A DNA stretch of 48,502 bases from Anabaena sp. CRKS33 (GCA_001672075.1 LJOT01000004.1:1-48502), one strand, 5' to 3'. Shown: positions 39,074-47,427, numbered from the stretch's first letter. Numbers and translations: made by a program. Notes: generated by a model not told the origin, from the sequence alone.

Positions 39074-39135
39074 AGGAGGGAATTATGGATAAATCAAAGA
39101 GAGGACATCTAGAATTAACCCCTGGTTGCTTTTAA
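39074..39135 (+). CDS. Very small ORF with strong ribosome-binding site (possible leader peptide)
   Basis: AGGAGG at 39074-39079 lies 5 nt before ATG (39085), which opens a 16-codon ORF, MDKSKRGHLELTPGCF, ending in TAA at 39133-39135. It lies 55 nt upstream of the methyltransferase start, which itself has a poor ribosome-binding site. It could be a leader peptide, a coupling ORF or the stub of a lost gene. The Shine-Dalgarno is the only real evidence. Confidence 0.35.
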
Positions 39136-39190
39136 AGCTGAAATGGCTTAAAATGATTAAAAGTAACATCTAAGAGTTAAAGTAAATTCT

Positions 39191-40129
39191 GTGTTGGATT
39201 ACATAACTGCAAATCTACCACTGTTTGCGAATCTAGATAGAAAACTAGTAGTGAAAATAGACGATATTGGTGAAGTTAATTTCCAGCAAGCAAATTTTCT
39301 CATCAATGGAGAAGCTTTAAATTCTCTAAAAAAACTACCAGATTCATTAGTGCAAACGGTGATCACAAGTCCTCCTTATTATGGTCAACGAGACTACTGT
39401 AGAGAAGAACAAATTGGAATTGAAGAAAATCCAGATGAATATGTAAACAAACTTTTAGAAGTATTTGATGAAGTCAAAAGAGTTTTAAAAGAAGATGGGA
39501 CGCTTTGGATCAATTTGGGTGATAAATATATAGATGGAAATTTAGCAGGACTACCTTGGAAATTGGCATTAGCTCTTAAAGAAAGAGGATGGATTTTAAG
39601 ATCGGATATTATCTGGTATAAACCTAATGCCATGCCATCTTCTGTTAAAAACCGTCCAACAACCGATCACGAATATATGTTTTTATTTGCCAAAAGTTCC
39701 AAGTATTACTATGATGCAGATGCTATTCGTGAACCTCATGTAACTTTTTCTGAAAATAGTAAAATGCGGGGAGGACGCAATCATTTAGGTAAAAAAGGGG
39801 GAACTCCAGAACAAGGCAAAAATTCAGGTAATTCTAATTTACATAACGGCAGATGGGACCAAGCATTTCATCCTCAAGGTAGAAATAAAAGAACAGTTTG
39901 GGAAGTTCCTTTATCTAAATTTAGAGAGGCACATTTTGCAGTTTTCCCAGAACAATTAATAGAACCATGTATTTTAGCGGGGTCGTCTGAAGGGGGAATA
40001 GTTCTTGATCCTTTTTTTGGTGCTGGTACTGTAGGATTAGTTTCTATGAAGAAAGGACGGAAATTTATTGGTATTGAACTTAATGAAGATTACTGTAAAA
40101 TTGCCATCAAGCGAATTTTCTCAACATAA
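39191..40129 (+). CDS. Site-specific DNA methyltransferase (beta type, probably N4-cytosine or N6-adenine)
   Basis: 312 residues starting with GTG at 39191. Motif IV TSPPYYGQRDY (about residues 58-68) precedes the SAM-binding motif I LDPFFGAGTVGL near the C-terminus, the motif order of beta-class amino-methyltransferases. The SPPY form favours N4-cytosine. LNGLGD-like WINLGDKY and GIELNEDYCKIA are further family signatures. It is the methylase half of a restriction-modification system or an orphan. The only adjacent candidate for a nuclease is the broken gene at 40130-40458, tail to tail with it. A later ATG is not available before motif IV, so the GTG start is reasonable. Confidence 0.9.
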   Translation: MLDYITANLPLFANLDRKLVVKIDDIGEVNFQQANFLINGEALNSLKKLPDSLVQTVITSPPYYGQRDYCREEQIGIEENPDEYVNKLLEVFDEVKRVLKEDGTLWINLGDKYIDGNLAGLPWKLALALKERGWILRSDIIWYKPNAMPSSVKNRPTTDHEYMFLFAKSSKYYYDADAIREPHVTFSENSKMRGGRNHLGKKGGTPEQGKNSGNSNLHNGRWDQAFHPQGRNKRTVWEVPLSKFREAHFAVFPEQLIEPCILAGSSEGGIVLDPFFGAGTVGLVSMKKGRKFIGIELNEDYCKIAIKRIFST

Positions 40130-40458
40130 TTATTCAATTGATTGGAAAATATCTAAAATCTCCTTGAGTTTATGATTGAGTAATGGTTCTAATTCAATTA
40201 TTTGATTGGGATTTTTATCAATGTGAATAAATTCTGGCGATTTCAAGGAATCAAAATCTATTTTCCACGCTTCAGCTATGATAATTGGAATACATTTATA
40301 TCCATCATTTTTCGCTTTTTCAATTGCTTGGTTAATATCTCTGGTAAAAAGTAAAGCGTGACCACCACCAGTTGTTTCTCTGGTTTTAACTGGAATTAAA
40401 TTTGACGTAGACGATGACCAAATTCTTTTTGGACGTTTTTACTGTTAGATGTTGTCAT
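40130..40458 (-). pseudogene. Frameshifted small gene beside the methyltransferase (possible restriction-gene remnant)
   Basis: On the minus strand an ATG at 40458 opens MTTSNSKNVQKEFGHRLRQI and then stops. From about 40405 another frame continues protein-like for about 95 codons (NLIPVKTRETTGGGHALLFT, then RDINQAIEKAKNDGYK) to a TAA at 40130-40132. That second frame has no ATG/GTG/TTG start of its own. The two parts together look like one gene of about 110 residues broken by a single frameshift. The position directly after the methyltransferase gene (stop codons adjacent) suggests a decayed nuclease or accessory gene, but no nuclease motif is visible. Confidence 0.55.
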
Positions 40459-40483
40459 GAAGACAATTAAAAGCTATTAATGT

Positions 40484-40561
40484 CTTTAAGTCCACGGACT
40501 TTAAGTACCATAATCATGTAAAATGAAGTATTAACCTTTCCTTAAAGATACCCTATATAAT
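40484..40561 (+). promoter_or_regulatory. Candidate promoter of the FAD oxidoreductase gene with Pho-box-like repeats
   Basis: A perfect -10 hexamer TATAAT lies at 40556-40561, 31 nt before the ATG. At the -35 position there is no good hexamer; instead ATTAACCTTTCCTTAAAG (40530-40547) is found, two TTAA-centred half-sites like cyanobacterial PhoB boxes though imperfect. Further upstream are CTTTAAG repeats flanking AAGTCC-AC-GGACTT (40488-40501). This arrangement fits activator-dependent transcription. The regulator is an inference. Confidence 0.4.
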
Positions 40562-40592
40562 TTGACATAGTAGTGTACAGAGTGCAAAAACC

Positions 40593-42617
40593 ATGAAACA
40601 AAGATACAAGAAAGGCTTACAAACATTCATCAGTTTTAGCTTATTTACCACCTTCCTCGCTCCTTATGGGGTTACAGCTACTCCACCACGGACTCCAGAT
40701 AAAACGGTCAACTGTGAGCTTCTCGTCGTGGGTGGTGGACTCTCAGGAGTAGCAACAACTTATGAAGCCTTACTTGCGGGAAGAACAGTTTGTTTAACAG
40801 AAATAACCGACTGGTTGGGGGGACAAATTTCCTCTCAAGGAACATCTGCATTAGACGAAAGACCAACTCAACGAGCTAAACAATTCTATTCTCGCGGTTA
40901 TTCCGAATTAAGAAACCGTATTGAACGCAAATATGGTAAACTTAACCCTGGTGAATGTTGGGTAAGTGATTCTTGTTTTCTCCCTGGTGATGCTCATGAT
41001 ATTATCACACAAATGCTCAAAGATGCCGAAAAGAAAGGTAAGGGAAAATTACAATTTTTTCCGAATACAGTAATTAAAGATCTAGAAATTAGTCAAGATG
41101 GCAAAATTATTAATAATGCGATCGCAATTCAACATCAACCACTACCAGGTACACCACCTTTAAATACTAATACTTTATCCCAAACCATTGCCGATGCTTA
41201 TAGTTATAAAAACTCATCTCTATTCAGGAAAACTATTATTCGTTTTCTTCCTAAACAAACTCCCAATAAGTTGGGCAAATGGTATGTTATAGACACAAGT
41301 GAAACCGGAGAAATTATTGCTTTAGCAGATGTTCCTTACCGTTTAGGAATTGATGCACTTTCTCACCTTGAACCTTCATCTTCTAGCACAACCAATGATC
41401 CTTATTGTACTCAAGGTTTTACTTATACCTTTGCTATGGAGGCAACAAAATCACCGCAACAAATCACAATGCCGTCATTTTATCCCCAATATGCACCATA
41501 TTTTAGTTATGAATTAAAACGATTAGCAAACTTTGATTTAGTATTTACCTATCGCCGAATTTGGAGTCCCCAAACAGGACAATTAACTAACTTTAATGGT
41601 GTGAAATTTACCGTACCCACACCAGGGGATATTTCCATGCAAAACTGGACTTGGGGAAATGATTACCGTCCAGGAACAGCCGCAGATAATCTAATTTACA
41701 CTCGTCAACAATTAGAAAATTCTGGACAGTTAAAACCAGGAGGTTGGCAAGGTGGACTACGCACAGAAACCCTCCGCAAAGCTGAAGAAAAGGCTTTTTC
41801 TTATTTTTATTGGTTGTATGCAGGAACTACAGATTCTCAATTAGGACAAGGGGTGAAAAAACCGCAAACAAATATCCGTTTTTTAACAGGTTTAGATTCA
41901 CCTATGGGGACAGTTCATGGTTTATCTAAATACCCCTATATGAGGGAAGGAAGACGTATTATTGGCCGTCCTAGTTGGGGACAACCGGAAGGTTTTGGGA
42001 TTTGGGAAGTTGATATTTCTCGTCGTAATTATAATGATGAATATTATCGAAAAAATCTCCCAGCAAATATGTATCGCAATTTAAAAGCAACAGTGGCTGG
42101 TTTAGAAGTAACATCTGTAATTATGGGTAAAATTTCCCCAGAAAAAGTTGTTCGCAGAAGTCGTTCTACAATTTATCCTGACGCTGTAGGTATTGGTCAT
42201 TATGCGATAGATTTTCATCCTTGTATGACAAAAACCCCACCGGAATTACCTGGTAATACGGAACGTGCAGGAGAAAGAAGAGGTGCGGGTTTTGCTTATC
42301 CTTTCCAAATTGCACTCCGGGCAATGATTCCCCAACAAATTGATAATCTATTGGTAGGAGGAAAAAGTATTGCTACTAGTCATATTGCTGCTGCTGCTTA
42401 TCGAGTTCATTCTTTTGAATGGTCTGCTGGTGCTGCTGCGGGAACTGTGGCTAGTTTCGCGCTAAAACAGGGAATTGACCCCTATGAATTGGTTAATGAT
42501 TTACCTAGACAAGAACCACAATTAGAAATTTTACAACAGATTTTAACGGAAAATGGTAATCCTACCGCTTTTCCTGATACTTCTATTTTTAACCAAAATT
42601 GGGATGATTGGCGCTAG
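40593..42617 (+). CDS. Secreted FAD-dependent oxidoreductase
   Basis: 674 residues. The N-terminus (KKGLQTFISFSLFTTFLAPY) is a signal peptide-like helix, so the protein is probably exported to periplasm or thylakoid lumen. It is followed by the dinucleotide-binding motif LLVVGGGLSGVATTYEALLA (about 43-62) and TDWLGGQISSQG, typical of the FAD-dependent oxidoreductase family often annotated as xanthan-lyase-like. The conserved C-terminal FAD region reads NLLVGGKSIATSHIAAAAYR. The substrate is unknown. There is no twin-arginine pair, which is unusual for a flavoprotein folded in the cytosol. The 3' end overlaps the convergent DUF29 gene by 29 nt. Confidence 0.85.
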   Translation: MKQRYKKGLQTFISFSLFTTFLAPYGVTATPPRTPDKTVNCELLVVGGGLSGVATTYEALLAGRTVCLTEITDWLGGQISSQGTSALDERPTQRAKQFYSRGYSELRNRIERKYGKLNPGECWVSDSCFLPGDAHDIITQMLKDAEKKGKGKLQFFPNTVIKDLEISQDGKIINNAIAIQHQPLPGTPPLNTNTLSQTIADAYSYKNSSLFRKTIIRFLPKQTPNKLGKWYVIDTSETGEIIALADVPYRLGIDALSHLEPSSSSTTNDPYCTQGFTYTFAMEATKSPQQITMPSFYPQYAPYFSYELKRLANFDLVFTYRRIWSPQTGQLTNFNGVKFTVPTPGDISMQNWTWGNDYRPGTAADNLIYTRQQLENSGQLKPGGWQGGLRTETLRKAEEKAFSYFYWLYAGTTDSQLGQGVKKPQTNIRFLTGLDSPMGTVHGLSKYPYMREGRRIIGRPSWGQPEGFGIWEVDISRRNYNDEYYRKNLPANMYRNLKATVAGLEVTSVIMGKISPEKVVRRSRSTIYPDAVGIGHYAIDFHPCMTKTPPELPGNTERAGERRGAGFAYPFQIALRAMIPQQIDNLLVGGKSIATSHIAAAAYRVHSFEWSAGAAAGTVASFALKQGIDPYELVNDLPRQEPQLEILQQILTENGNPTAFPDTSIFNQNWDDWR

Positions 42618-42921
42618 ATAAAATGTGATTCTCAAAAATAAGATTCCCATGTAAAAGTAGTTTGATTTGCATACGTTGTTCTCGAATTGTACTCAACCAA
42701 CTACTACTGCGGTTTTCTGTTTGAAATTGCCATTTTAATAAATGTCCTAGCAATAGGGCTAATCTATTTCTTAATTCTGGTCTTTCTTTTCTTCCCAAGG
42801 TTTCTAATTCTTCAATTAGGTTAACAGTATCTAATCTATCCCATTGTTGATTTTTGAGTACATTAACCTGTTCTTGAGTCCAAGCATGAAAATCATTTGT
42901 ATACAGTGAAAAGGTGTTCAT
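42589..42921 (-). CDS. DUF29 family protein, short at the C-terminus
   Basis: 110 residues from the ATG at 42921 (MNTFSLYTNDFHAWTQEQVN), preceded by AGGTG. An upstream in-frame ATG at 42960 is less likely. The family pattern is clear: Y-x2-DFHAW, NLIEELETLGRKE, LLGHLLKWQFQ and STIREQRMQI. DUF29 proteins are abundant in cyanobacteria, often near toxin-like or mobile genes, and their function is unknown. Relatives usually have about 140-150 residues; this one stops soon after the REQR helix with a diverged tail (LSSANHPNFG), and its end lies inside the oxidoreductase 3' end. It may be truncated. Confidence 0.82.
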   Translation of the reverse strand: MNTFSLYTNDFHAWTQEQVNVLKNQQWDRLDTVNLIEELETLGRKERPELRNRLALLLGHLLKWQFQTENRSSSWLSTIREQRMQIKLLLHGNLIFENHILSSANHPNFG

Positions 42922-43179
42922 TTTCGCACCTGTTATCATGTTTATATATTCTGATTTCAATTGTATTCTGGATCTTATATCCTCAGTCCTGAAAAGGTAA
43001 AGTATTAATTACATGATCTACATGATCAATATCAATTAATATTTTGACATATTATCGGCTTGTGCTTGACTACTAACCCAGTCAGCAATAGATTAAACTA
43101 GTTATTTGTAATCTTAGTTTGAACAAAGTCGTTTTTGGCTCATTTTTCTATGGTGACAAAACTTGTGGATGTGTATACT

Positions 43180-43473
43180 ATGGCCTCAGCACCAACGGTG
43201 ACACCTGACCGGGTTAATCAAGTGACTCGCAAAACCTATCCTAATTATAAGGTGATTGTCTTGAATGATGATTTTAATACTTTTCAGCACGTCGCTGAAT
43301 GCTTAATGAAGTATATTCCCGGTATGTCAGGCGATCGCGCGTGGGATCTGACTAATCAGGTTCACTACGAAGGACGAGCAATTGTCTGGACAGGACCCCA
43401 AGAACCAGCGGAATTATACCACCAGCAACTACGTCGCGCTGGGTTGACAATGGCTCCCCTAGAGCCAGCCTAA
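43180..43473 (+). CDS. clpS: Clp protease adaptor ClpS
   Basis: 97 residues from the ATG at 43180 (MASAPTVTPDRVNQVTRKTY). ClpS delivers N-degron substrates to the ClpC/ClpP protease. The core YKVIVLNDDFNTFQHVAECL includes the conserved NDD binding-pocket motif. The rest (VHYEGRAIVWTGPQEPAELY) fits one of the ClpS paralogues of cyanobacteria. Alternative starts at 43150 (ATG) and 43135 (TTG) would add a poorly conserved leader. The stop is 1 nt before the next ATG, so the downstream DUF2103 gene is almost certainly co-transcribed. Confidence 0.92.
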   Translation: MASAPTVTPDRVNQVTRKTYPNYKVIVLNDDFNTFQHVAECLMKYIPGMSGDRAWDLTNQVHYEGRAIVWTGPQEPAELYHQQLRRAGLTMAPLEPA

Positions 43474-43474
43474 T

Positions 43475-43771
43475 ATGTCTAAACCCACCGATGGTAGACT
43501 TGTTTGGAATCACTCTACCCATATTCCCGGTCTAATTCCCATCTTAGAACGTTTATGTCAACAAAACGGCATTTTGACTGTCACACCGGCGGTTATTGGC
43601 AGAGCCAGGGGTCATGCTCCAAAAATGCAGTTGCGTGTGTCAGTACCCATTCGCGGTGGTTATAAAATCATTGCGCGTCAGGGTAAAACAGTACAAGAGG
43701 TGTTTATCCTCACAACTTTACTACAGGATGAACTGGAAAGTGCGATCGCTATTGCTATGAAAATTGCGTAA
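43475..43771 (+). CDS. DUF2103 family protein, predicted metal-binding
   Basis: 98 residues, with HSTHIPGLIPILERL near the N-terminus and RARGHAPKMQLRVSVPIRGG in the middle. The conserved His residues led the family to be described as predicted metal-binding; no reaction is known. It begins 1 nt after clpS on the same strand, which implies translational coupling and suggests a link with proteolysis, though this is only context. Confidence 0.78.
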   Translation: MSKPTDGRLVWNHSTHIPGLIPILERLCQQNGILTVTPAVIGRARGHAPKMQLRVSVPIRGGYKIIARQGKTVQEVFILTTLLQDELESAIAIAMKIA

Positions 43772-43790
43772 ATTATGAATTTACAAATAG

Positions 43791-43822
43791 CAAGGTTAGA
43801 ACTAAATTCAGTTTTAACCTTG
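43791..43822. terminator. Hairpin between convergent genes
   Basis: CAAGGTTAGAAC - TAAATTCA - GTTTTAACCTTG (12-bp arms, one mismatch) lies between the DUF2103 gene (+) and the small membrane-protein gene (-). It is followed by ACTTTTGATT on the plus strand. It could serve as a terminator for the clpS operon and possibly for both strands. Confidence 0.5.
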
Positions 43823-43830
43823 ACTTTTGA

Positions 43831-44151
43831 TTATTCTTCAATTTTATGAATTGCAAATTTATGTAACGGTAAACTCAAGATACAAGAAAATGTTAAAAAA
43901 TATGACAAAGCTGTAGTAATTCTCAAAAATATGATTATAGCTTCCTCATTAAATAAAAATACTTTTTCCATAGCAAAAGCCAGACAATAAACTAACCAAT
44001 AACCAAAAGTCATTCTTAATAAATCTGCTTCTGTTTCTTGGATATTGTCTATTTCTTGATGATCATCATTTAGCAACCATAAACCGAGAATACAAGCGAC
44101 TGAGGAAATAGCAACTACAAACTCATGGCCAGATAAATTTACCGTAGTCAT
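43831..44151 (-). CDS. Small membrane protein, unknown
   Basis: 106 residues with three hydrophobic segments: FVVAISSVACILGLWLL, FGYWLVYCLAFAMEKVFLF and IIIFLRITTALSYFLTFSCI. An acidic loop (DDHQEIDNIQETEADLL) separates the first two. AAGGA ends 4-5 nt before the ATG and supports the start. No family was recognised. It is a single gene, convergent with clpS-DUF2103. Confidence 0.65.
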   Translation of the reverse strand: MTTVNLSGHEFVVAISSVACILGLWLLNDDHQEIDNIQETEADLLRMTFGYWLVYCLAFAMEKVFLFNEEAIIIFLRITTALSYFLTFSCILSLPLHKFAIHKIEE

Positions 44152-44426
44152 TTGTCCTTGTCTCCATTTTCAATGTTTGATATTTCTATGGAAATCTAGT
44201 CTAAAGGATTATGCCTAATGGTTGTACAAAATAGTTACAAATTGCAATGCTTCCACAACTTTCTTCACATATAACGGATTATTTCAAGTTTTATGACAAT
44301 GTTTTATGACAATATTTAATATTTATGCAAGGAATGATACAATTAAGTATTATAACTAGAATCAAGTTGCTCTAAAAAATAGAAGAGTAATATTAGTGTT
44401 GAGTTAGTGTTGAGTGAATAATTATC
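44152..44426. other. Divergent intergenic region
   Basis: 275 bases between two divergently read small genes, so it holds two promoters. Direct repeats occur: TTTTATGACAATGTTTTATG (44290-44309) continues into another TGACAATATTT, and GTGTTGAGTTAGTGTTGAGT lies just before the next ATG (44396-44415). No ORF or RNA was recognised. Confidence 0.35.
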
Positions 44427-44861
44427 ATGCAAATCAAAGCCATAGCCCTCTCCTTAGTTTTGGGTCTTTCTTTACCCATAGTTGCAGATGTTTGTGTTCC
44501 GAGTCAAGCTGTAGCTAATCTTGCTTTTCCAGAGGGAAAATTTTTTGATGTCGAAGGACAACTACAACCACCCAGTTGGAATTTAACACTTTGGCAAGCT
44601 CAGGGTAAATATTACTACAAAAACTTAAATCTCAAAACAGGTAAACAAATTTGTTTAATTGGTGCTAAAGCATCTGGTACTCAAGCGCGTCCGGTATTCA
44701 CGTGGACCAATGGTAAATATAAATATCGAGTTTCTTGGCAAATTGTGCAACGGGAATTGATCAGATTAGAGGTAATAGATCCTTCAGGTAAGGTGATTTT
44801 AAATCAATTGTTCGTTAGTGAACCTGGGAAATTTGAAAATCCCAATACAACTAAATGTTAG
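44427..44861 (+). CDS. Putative secreted protein, unknown
   Basis: 144 residues beginning MQIKAIALSLVLGLSLPIVA, a good Sec signal peptide with cleavage probably after SQAVA or nearby. The mature part is small, aromatic and rich in beta-prone segments (WNLTLWQAQGKYYYKNLNLK and YRVSWQIVQRELIRLEVIDP) and has two cysteines that could form a disulfide (QICLIG and the C-terminal TTKC). It resembles the small exported proteins common in cyanobacteria. I recognise no family. The ATG at 44427 fits the signal peptide start. Confidence 0.65.
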   Translation: MQIKAIALSLVLGLSLPIVADVCVPSQAVANLAFPEGKFFDVEGQLQPPSWNLTLWQAQGKYYYKNLNLKTGKQICLIGAKASGTQARPVFTWTNGKYKYRVSWQIVQRELIRLEVIDPSGKVILNQLFVSEPGKFENPNTTKC

Positions 44862-44912
44862 GAAATATTAAAATAGCGATATTACTGAATAAAAAATATG
44901 AACTGATCTGAT

Positions 44913-46307
44913 TTATTTACCAATGCAAAACCTACTGAAAATCCGATCTAAAACTGATTCTGTAACTTCTTCACCGGTGATTTCTCCTAAGGCTTGAATT
45001 GCACCTCTTAAATCAATTGTCCAAAAATCTAAGGGTAATTGTTCAGTGATTGTAAATTGCAGTTGTTCTAAATCGCTTTTCGCTTTTATTAAAGCTGCTG
45101 CTTGGCGTTGATTAATTGCCAAATCCATATCAGCAGCTTGAACTTTTCCGGCTTGAACTATTTCTAAAATCGCCATTTCTAACCGATCAATTCCTTGATT
45201 TATGGCTGCGGCCGTGAGAATTTGGGATTTAGGATTTAGGATTTGGGATTTAAGGTTTTCCTGTTCTGCTAATGAAATCAGGTCAATTTTATTAATTACT
45301 AAAATTACATTCTGATGTTTGACTTGTACATAAATTTCTTCATCTGCTGGTGTCCAACCTGCGGTAGCATCAATAGTAAATAAGACCAAATCAGCAGCAT
45401 TAGCAGCACGATGAGATCGCTCTACACCAATTTTTTCTACTTGATCTGTTGTTTCCCGAATCCCCGCTGTATCTAGCACCTGCACAGGAATCCCGCCGAC
45501 AATTAATTGAGATTCTACCACATCGCGGGTTGTTCCTGGTAAATCTGTGACAATGGCGCGATCGCTCCGACTCCAAGCATTTAATAAACTTGATTTTCCC
45601 ACATTAGGCCGCCCCACTATCGCCACCTTTAACCCAGTTCGTAATAATTCACCTTTATCTTTTGTTGCTAATAATTTGTTAATTTCCCCAGTCACTTGTT
45701 CAATTTCGGTAATAATTCTTTTTTGATCTAAAGGTGGTAGATCTTCCTCAAAATCAATTCTGGCCTCAATTTCTGCCAAAATATCCAAACAATTAGCCCG
45801 TAATTTGCGAATCGGTTCGGCTAATTTACCCTGTAACCCAGCCAAAGCCATTTGAGCAGCTTGAGGTGATTTTGCTCCCACCAAATCAGCGATACTTTCC
45901 GCTTGGGTTAAATCCAACCTACCATTTAAAAATGCTCTTAAAGTAAATTCTCCCGGTTGGGCTAATCTCGCGCCATTTTCTAAGCATAATTGTAATACTT
46001 GTTGTACCGCCATAATTCCCCCATGACAATGAAATTCTACGACATTTTCACGGGTAAAAGAACGGGGGGCTTTCATGATCAATAATAAAGCCTCATCAAT
46101 AATTTGCTTGGTTTCAGGTTGACGGATATAACCGTAAAGAATCCGGTGACTTTCCCAAATTTGTCCCCCTGGGGCATAAAATAGAGTTTGAGCGATGGCC
46201 ATGGCATGATCACCAGAAACCCGCACAATACCTACACTACCTTGTTGAGGGACAACAGCAGTAGCGATCGCCGCAATAGTTCCAGTATTAGCCAATAATT
46301 CAGACAT
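44913..46307 (-). CDS. mnmE: tRNA uridine-5-carboxymethylaminomethyl modification GTPase MnmE
   Basis: 464 residues. With MnmG it modifies the wobble uridine of certain tRNAs. The N-terminal folate-binding domain contains [20 protein letters not shown]. The G domain has [14 protein letters not shown] (about 231-244), TTRD, DTAG and NKID. The C-terminus is RFCIGK, with the family's CxGK ending. Right after NKIDL there is an extra segment [12 protein letters not shown], encoded by GGATTTA-like heptamers at 45220-45252 and not expected in the family. The segment lies between the G4 and G5 motifs, where loop insertions can be tolerated. Confidence 0.95.
   Translation of the reverse strand: MSELLANTGTIAAIATAVVPQQGSVGIVRVSGDHAMAIAQTLFYAPGGQIWESHRILYGYIRQPETKQIIDEALLLIMKAPRSFTRENVVEFHCHGGIMAVQQVLQLCLENGARLAQPGEFTLRAFLNGRLDLTQAESIADLVGAKSPQAAQMALAGLQGKLAEPIRKLRANCLDILAEIEARIDFEEDLPPLDQKRIITEIEQVTGEINKLLATKDKGELLRTGLKVAIVGRPNVGKSSLLNAWSRSDRAIVTDLPGTTRDVVESQLIVGGIPVQVLDTAGIRETTDQVEKIGVERSHRAANAADLVLFTIDATAGWTPADEEIYVQVKHQNVILVINKIDLISLAEQENLKSQILNPKSQILTAAAINQGIDRLEMAILEIVQAGKVQAADMDLAINQRQAAALIKAKSDLEQLQFTITEQLPLDFWTIDLRGAIQALGEITGEEVTESVLDRIFSRFCIGK
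45220..45252. repeat. In-frame heptamer repeat inside mnmE
   Basis: TTTGGGATTTAGGATTTAGGATTTGGGATT consists of about four GGATTTA/GGATTTG heptamers. Thirty-three bases give eleven codons, so the frame is kept. Confidence 0.75.
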
Positions 46308-46434
46308 GAAGAGTTATTCTACTTCCGGGATAGAAGAAAAGCACAATCTTAAACCCCTACAGTACACTAGTTTAAGAAAGAAATAAGGTAATTACCCATT
46401 ACCAATAATAGTAAAAATTCTGACGGAATTAATT

Positions 46435-46635
46435 ATGGAACAAAAAATTAACTGTGCTGAAGCTTGTGTTAACGGGTGTGTTTTAGGTGATAAATGTCCC
46501 AATATCGAGTTTAGAGAATCAACTTCAAAATTTATCGCTGAAACTTCCCTAGACAAAATGCTAGAAATAGCTGAAGAAAGATTGCGGAAAAAAATGACAG
46601 AACCACCAAAATGGGTGTTTCCAGAAGATCCTTAA
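46435..46635 (+). CDS. Small Cys-rich protein, unknown
   Basis: 66 residues with an N-terminal cluster of four cysteines, CAEACVNGCVLGDKC (C-x3-C-x3-C-x5-C), followed by an amphipathic helix (LDKMLEIAEERLRKKM) and a Pro/Trp tail (EPPKWVFPEDP). The cysteine cluster could bind a metal or an Fe-S centre. I recognise no named family. It reads divergently from mnmE with a 127-nt gap. The start at 46435 is preceded by GACGGAATTAATT, a weak ribosome-binding site. Confidence 0.65.
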   Translation: MEQKINCAEACVNGCVLGDKCPNIEFRESTSKFIAETSLDKMLEIAEERLRKKMTEPPKWVFPEDP

Positions 46636-46649
46636 ATGTAACTCTTGTT

Positions 46650-46722
46650 TAGGAACAGGGAACAGGGAACAGGGAATAGGGAACAGGGAACAGGGAACAG
46701 GGAACAGGGAACAGGGAACAGG
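46650..46722. repeat. GGGAACA heptamer STRR
   Basis: About ten tandem copies of GGGAACA (one reads GGGAATA) right after the Cys-rich gene. It is the same heptamer family as the left-end field at 1160-1381. A short hairpin AACAGTT-TT-AACTGTT follows at 46724-46739. Confidence 0.9.
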
Positions 46723-46917
46723 TAACAGTTTTAACTGTTTTACATCATCTAGTCAGCAGAGGGTGAGATGAATTATCCAAATCACCCTCGATGATACTAT
46801 TTTTTAATGGCTTGCATAAATGCTATTCTCGCATCAATAATGGCAGGCATGAAAACACAATTGATAGCATCTTTGAGATTTTCAATATTTGTACTATTTT
46901 AACGTTATACAAAAACC
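46723..46917. other. Intergenic DNA between the STRR and the DUF1816 terminator
   Basis: About 195 bases. Plus-strand ORFs through here run antisense to the DUF1816 gene and look like chance. The stretch GGCTTGCATAAATGCTATTC could be a relic of coding DNA, but nothing could be identified. Confidence 0.3.
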
Positions 46918-46940
46918 GTTCCCAGGCTGATACTGGGAAC
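46904..46940 (-). terminator. Rho-independent terminator of the DUF1816 gene
   Basis: On the minus strand GTTCCCAG - TATCAGC - CTGGGAAC forms a perfect 8-bp stem, followed by GGTTTTTG, with a run of five T. It lies 26 nt after the stop codon of the DUF1816 gene. This is the most canonical terminator in the window. Confidence 0.7.
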
Positions 46941-46965
46941 TGTGACAGCCCAATTACTTGTGAGA

Positions 46966-47268
46966 CTATATTTGACCGCTAAAGACAGGCTTTACTTTAC
47001 GGTCAATCCATTCCCCCAAATCTTCAGCAATTGTCAACACACTAGGTTTACAACGTTCTACATTGACTATAATTCCCTGCGCTCCTTCAATTTCCAAATC
47101 TTCTATATAGCCAATACTGGCTTTATTTGCTTCCACAGAACTGAAAAATGGACCGAAGTAGTATGTACACTTGGGATTCTGTGTAATAATTTTAACCCAC
47201 CAAGCAAGTCCCAGGGCATTTAATGTATTAATCAAACCTTCTTGAAGGTTATTCCAAATTGTTTTCAT
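46966..47268 (-). CDS. DUF1816 domain protein (CpcD-like linker relative)
   Basis: 100 residues containing the family core AWWVKIITQNPKCTYYFGPF, then IGYIEDLEIEGAQGIIVNVE. DUF1816 proteins are small cyanobacterial proteins sometimes related to the CpcD-type phycobilisome capping linker; the role of this one is unknown. The ATG at 47268 opens MKTIWNNLQEG. The gene is followed by a clear terminator. A hairpin upstream separates it from the rRNA methyltransferase gene, so it probably has its own promoter. Confidence 0.85.
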   Translation of the reverse strand: MKTIWNNLQEGLINTLNALGLAWWVKIITQNPKCTYYFGPFFSSVEANKASIGYIEDLEIEGAQGIIVNVERCKPSVLTIAEDLGEWIDRKVKPVFSGQI

Positions 47269-47348
47269 GGTTTGTGCTGATTGATAAACGTGTGACTGAG
47301 TGTGTGAGAATAGGTTAAATTTATTATCTTTTACATTTCTTTATAGTT

Positions 47349-47382
47349 GCTGATTTCGTGGATATTTGTCCACTAAATCAGC
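47349..47382. terminator. Hairpin after the rRNA methyltransferase gene
   Basis: GCTGATTTCGTGGA - TATTTG - TCCACTAAATCAGC (14-bp arms, one mismatch) starts 45 nt after the stop of the minus-strand methyltransferase gene. No T-run follows on that strand, so a factor-dependent end or a plain repeat is also possible. Confidence 0.45.
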
Positions 47383-47427
47383 TTTGTCCAATTTTACCCC
47401 GACTGGTTTAACTACAAACCCCTTTGA

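Noticed and set aside
46791..47223. Two plus-strand ORFs near the DUF1816 gene
   Set aside because: They are antisense to the recognised DUF1816 gene and its terminator.
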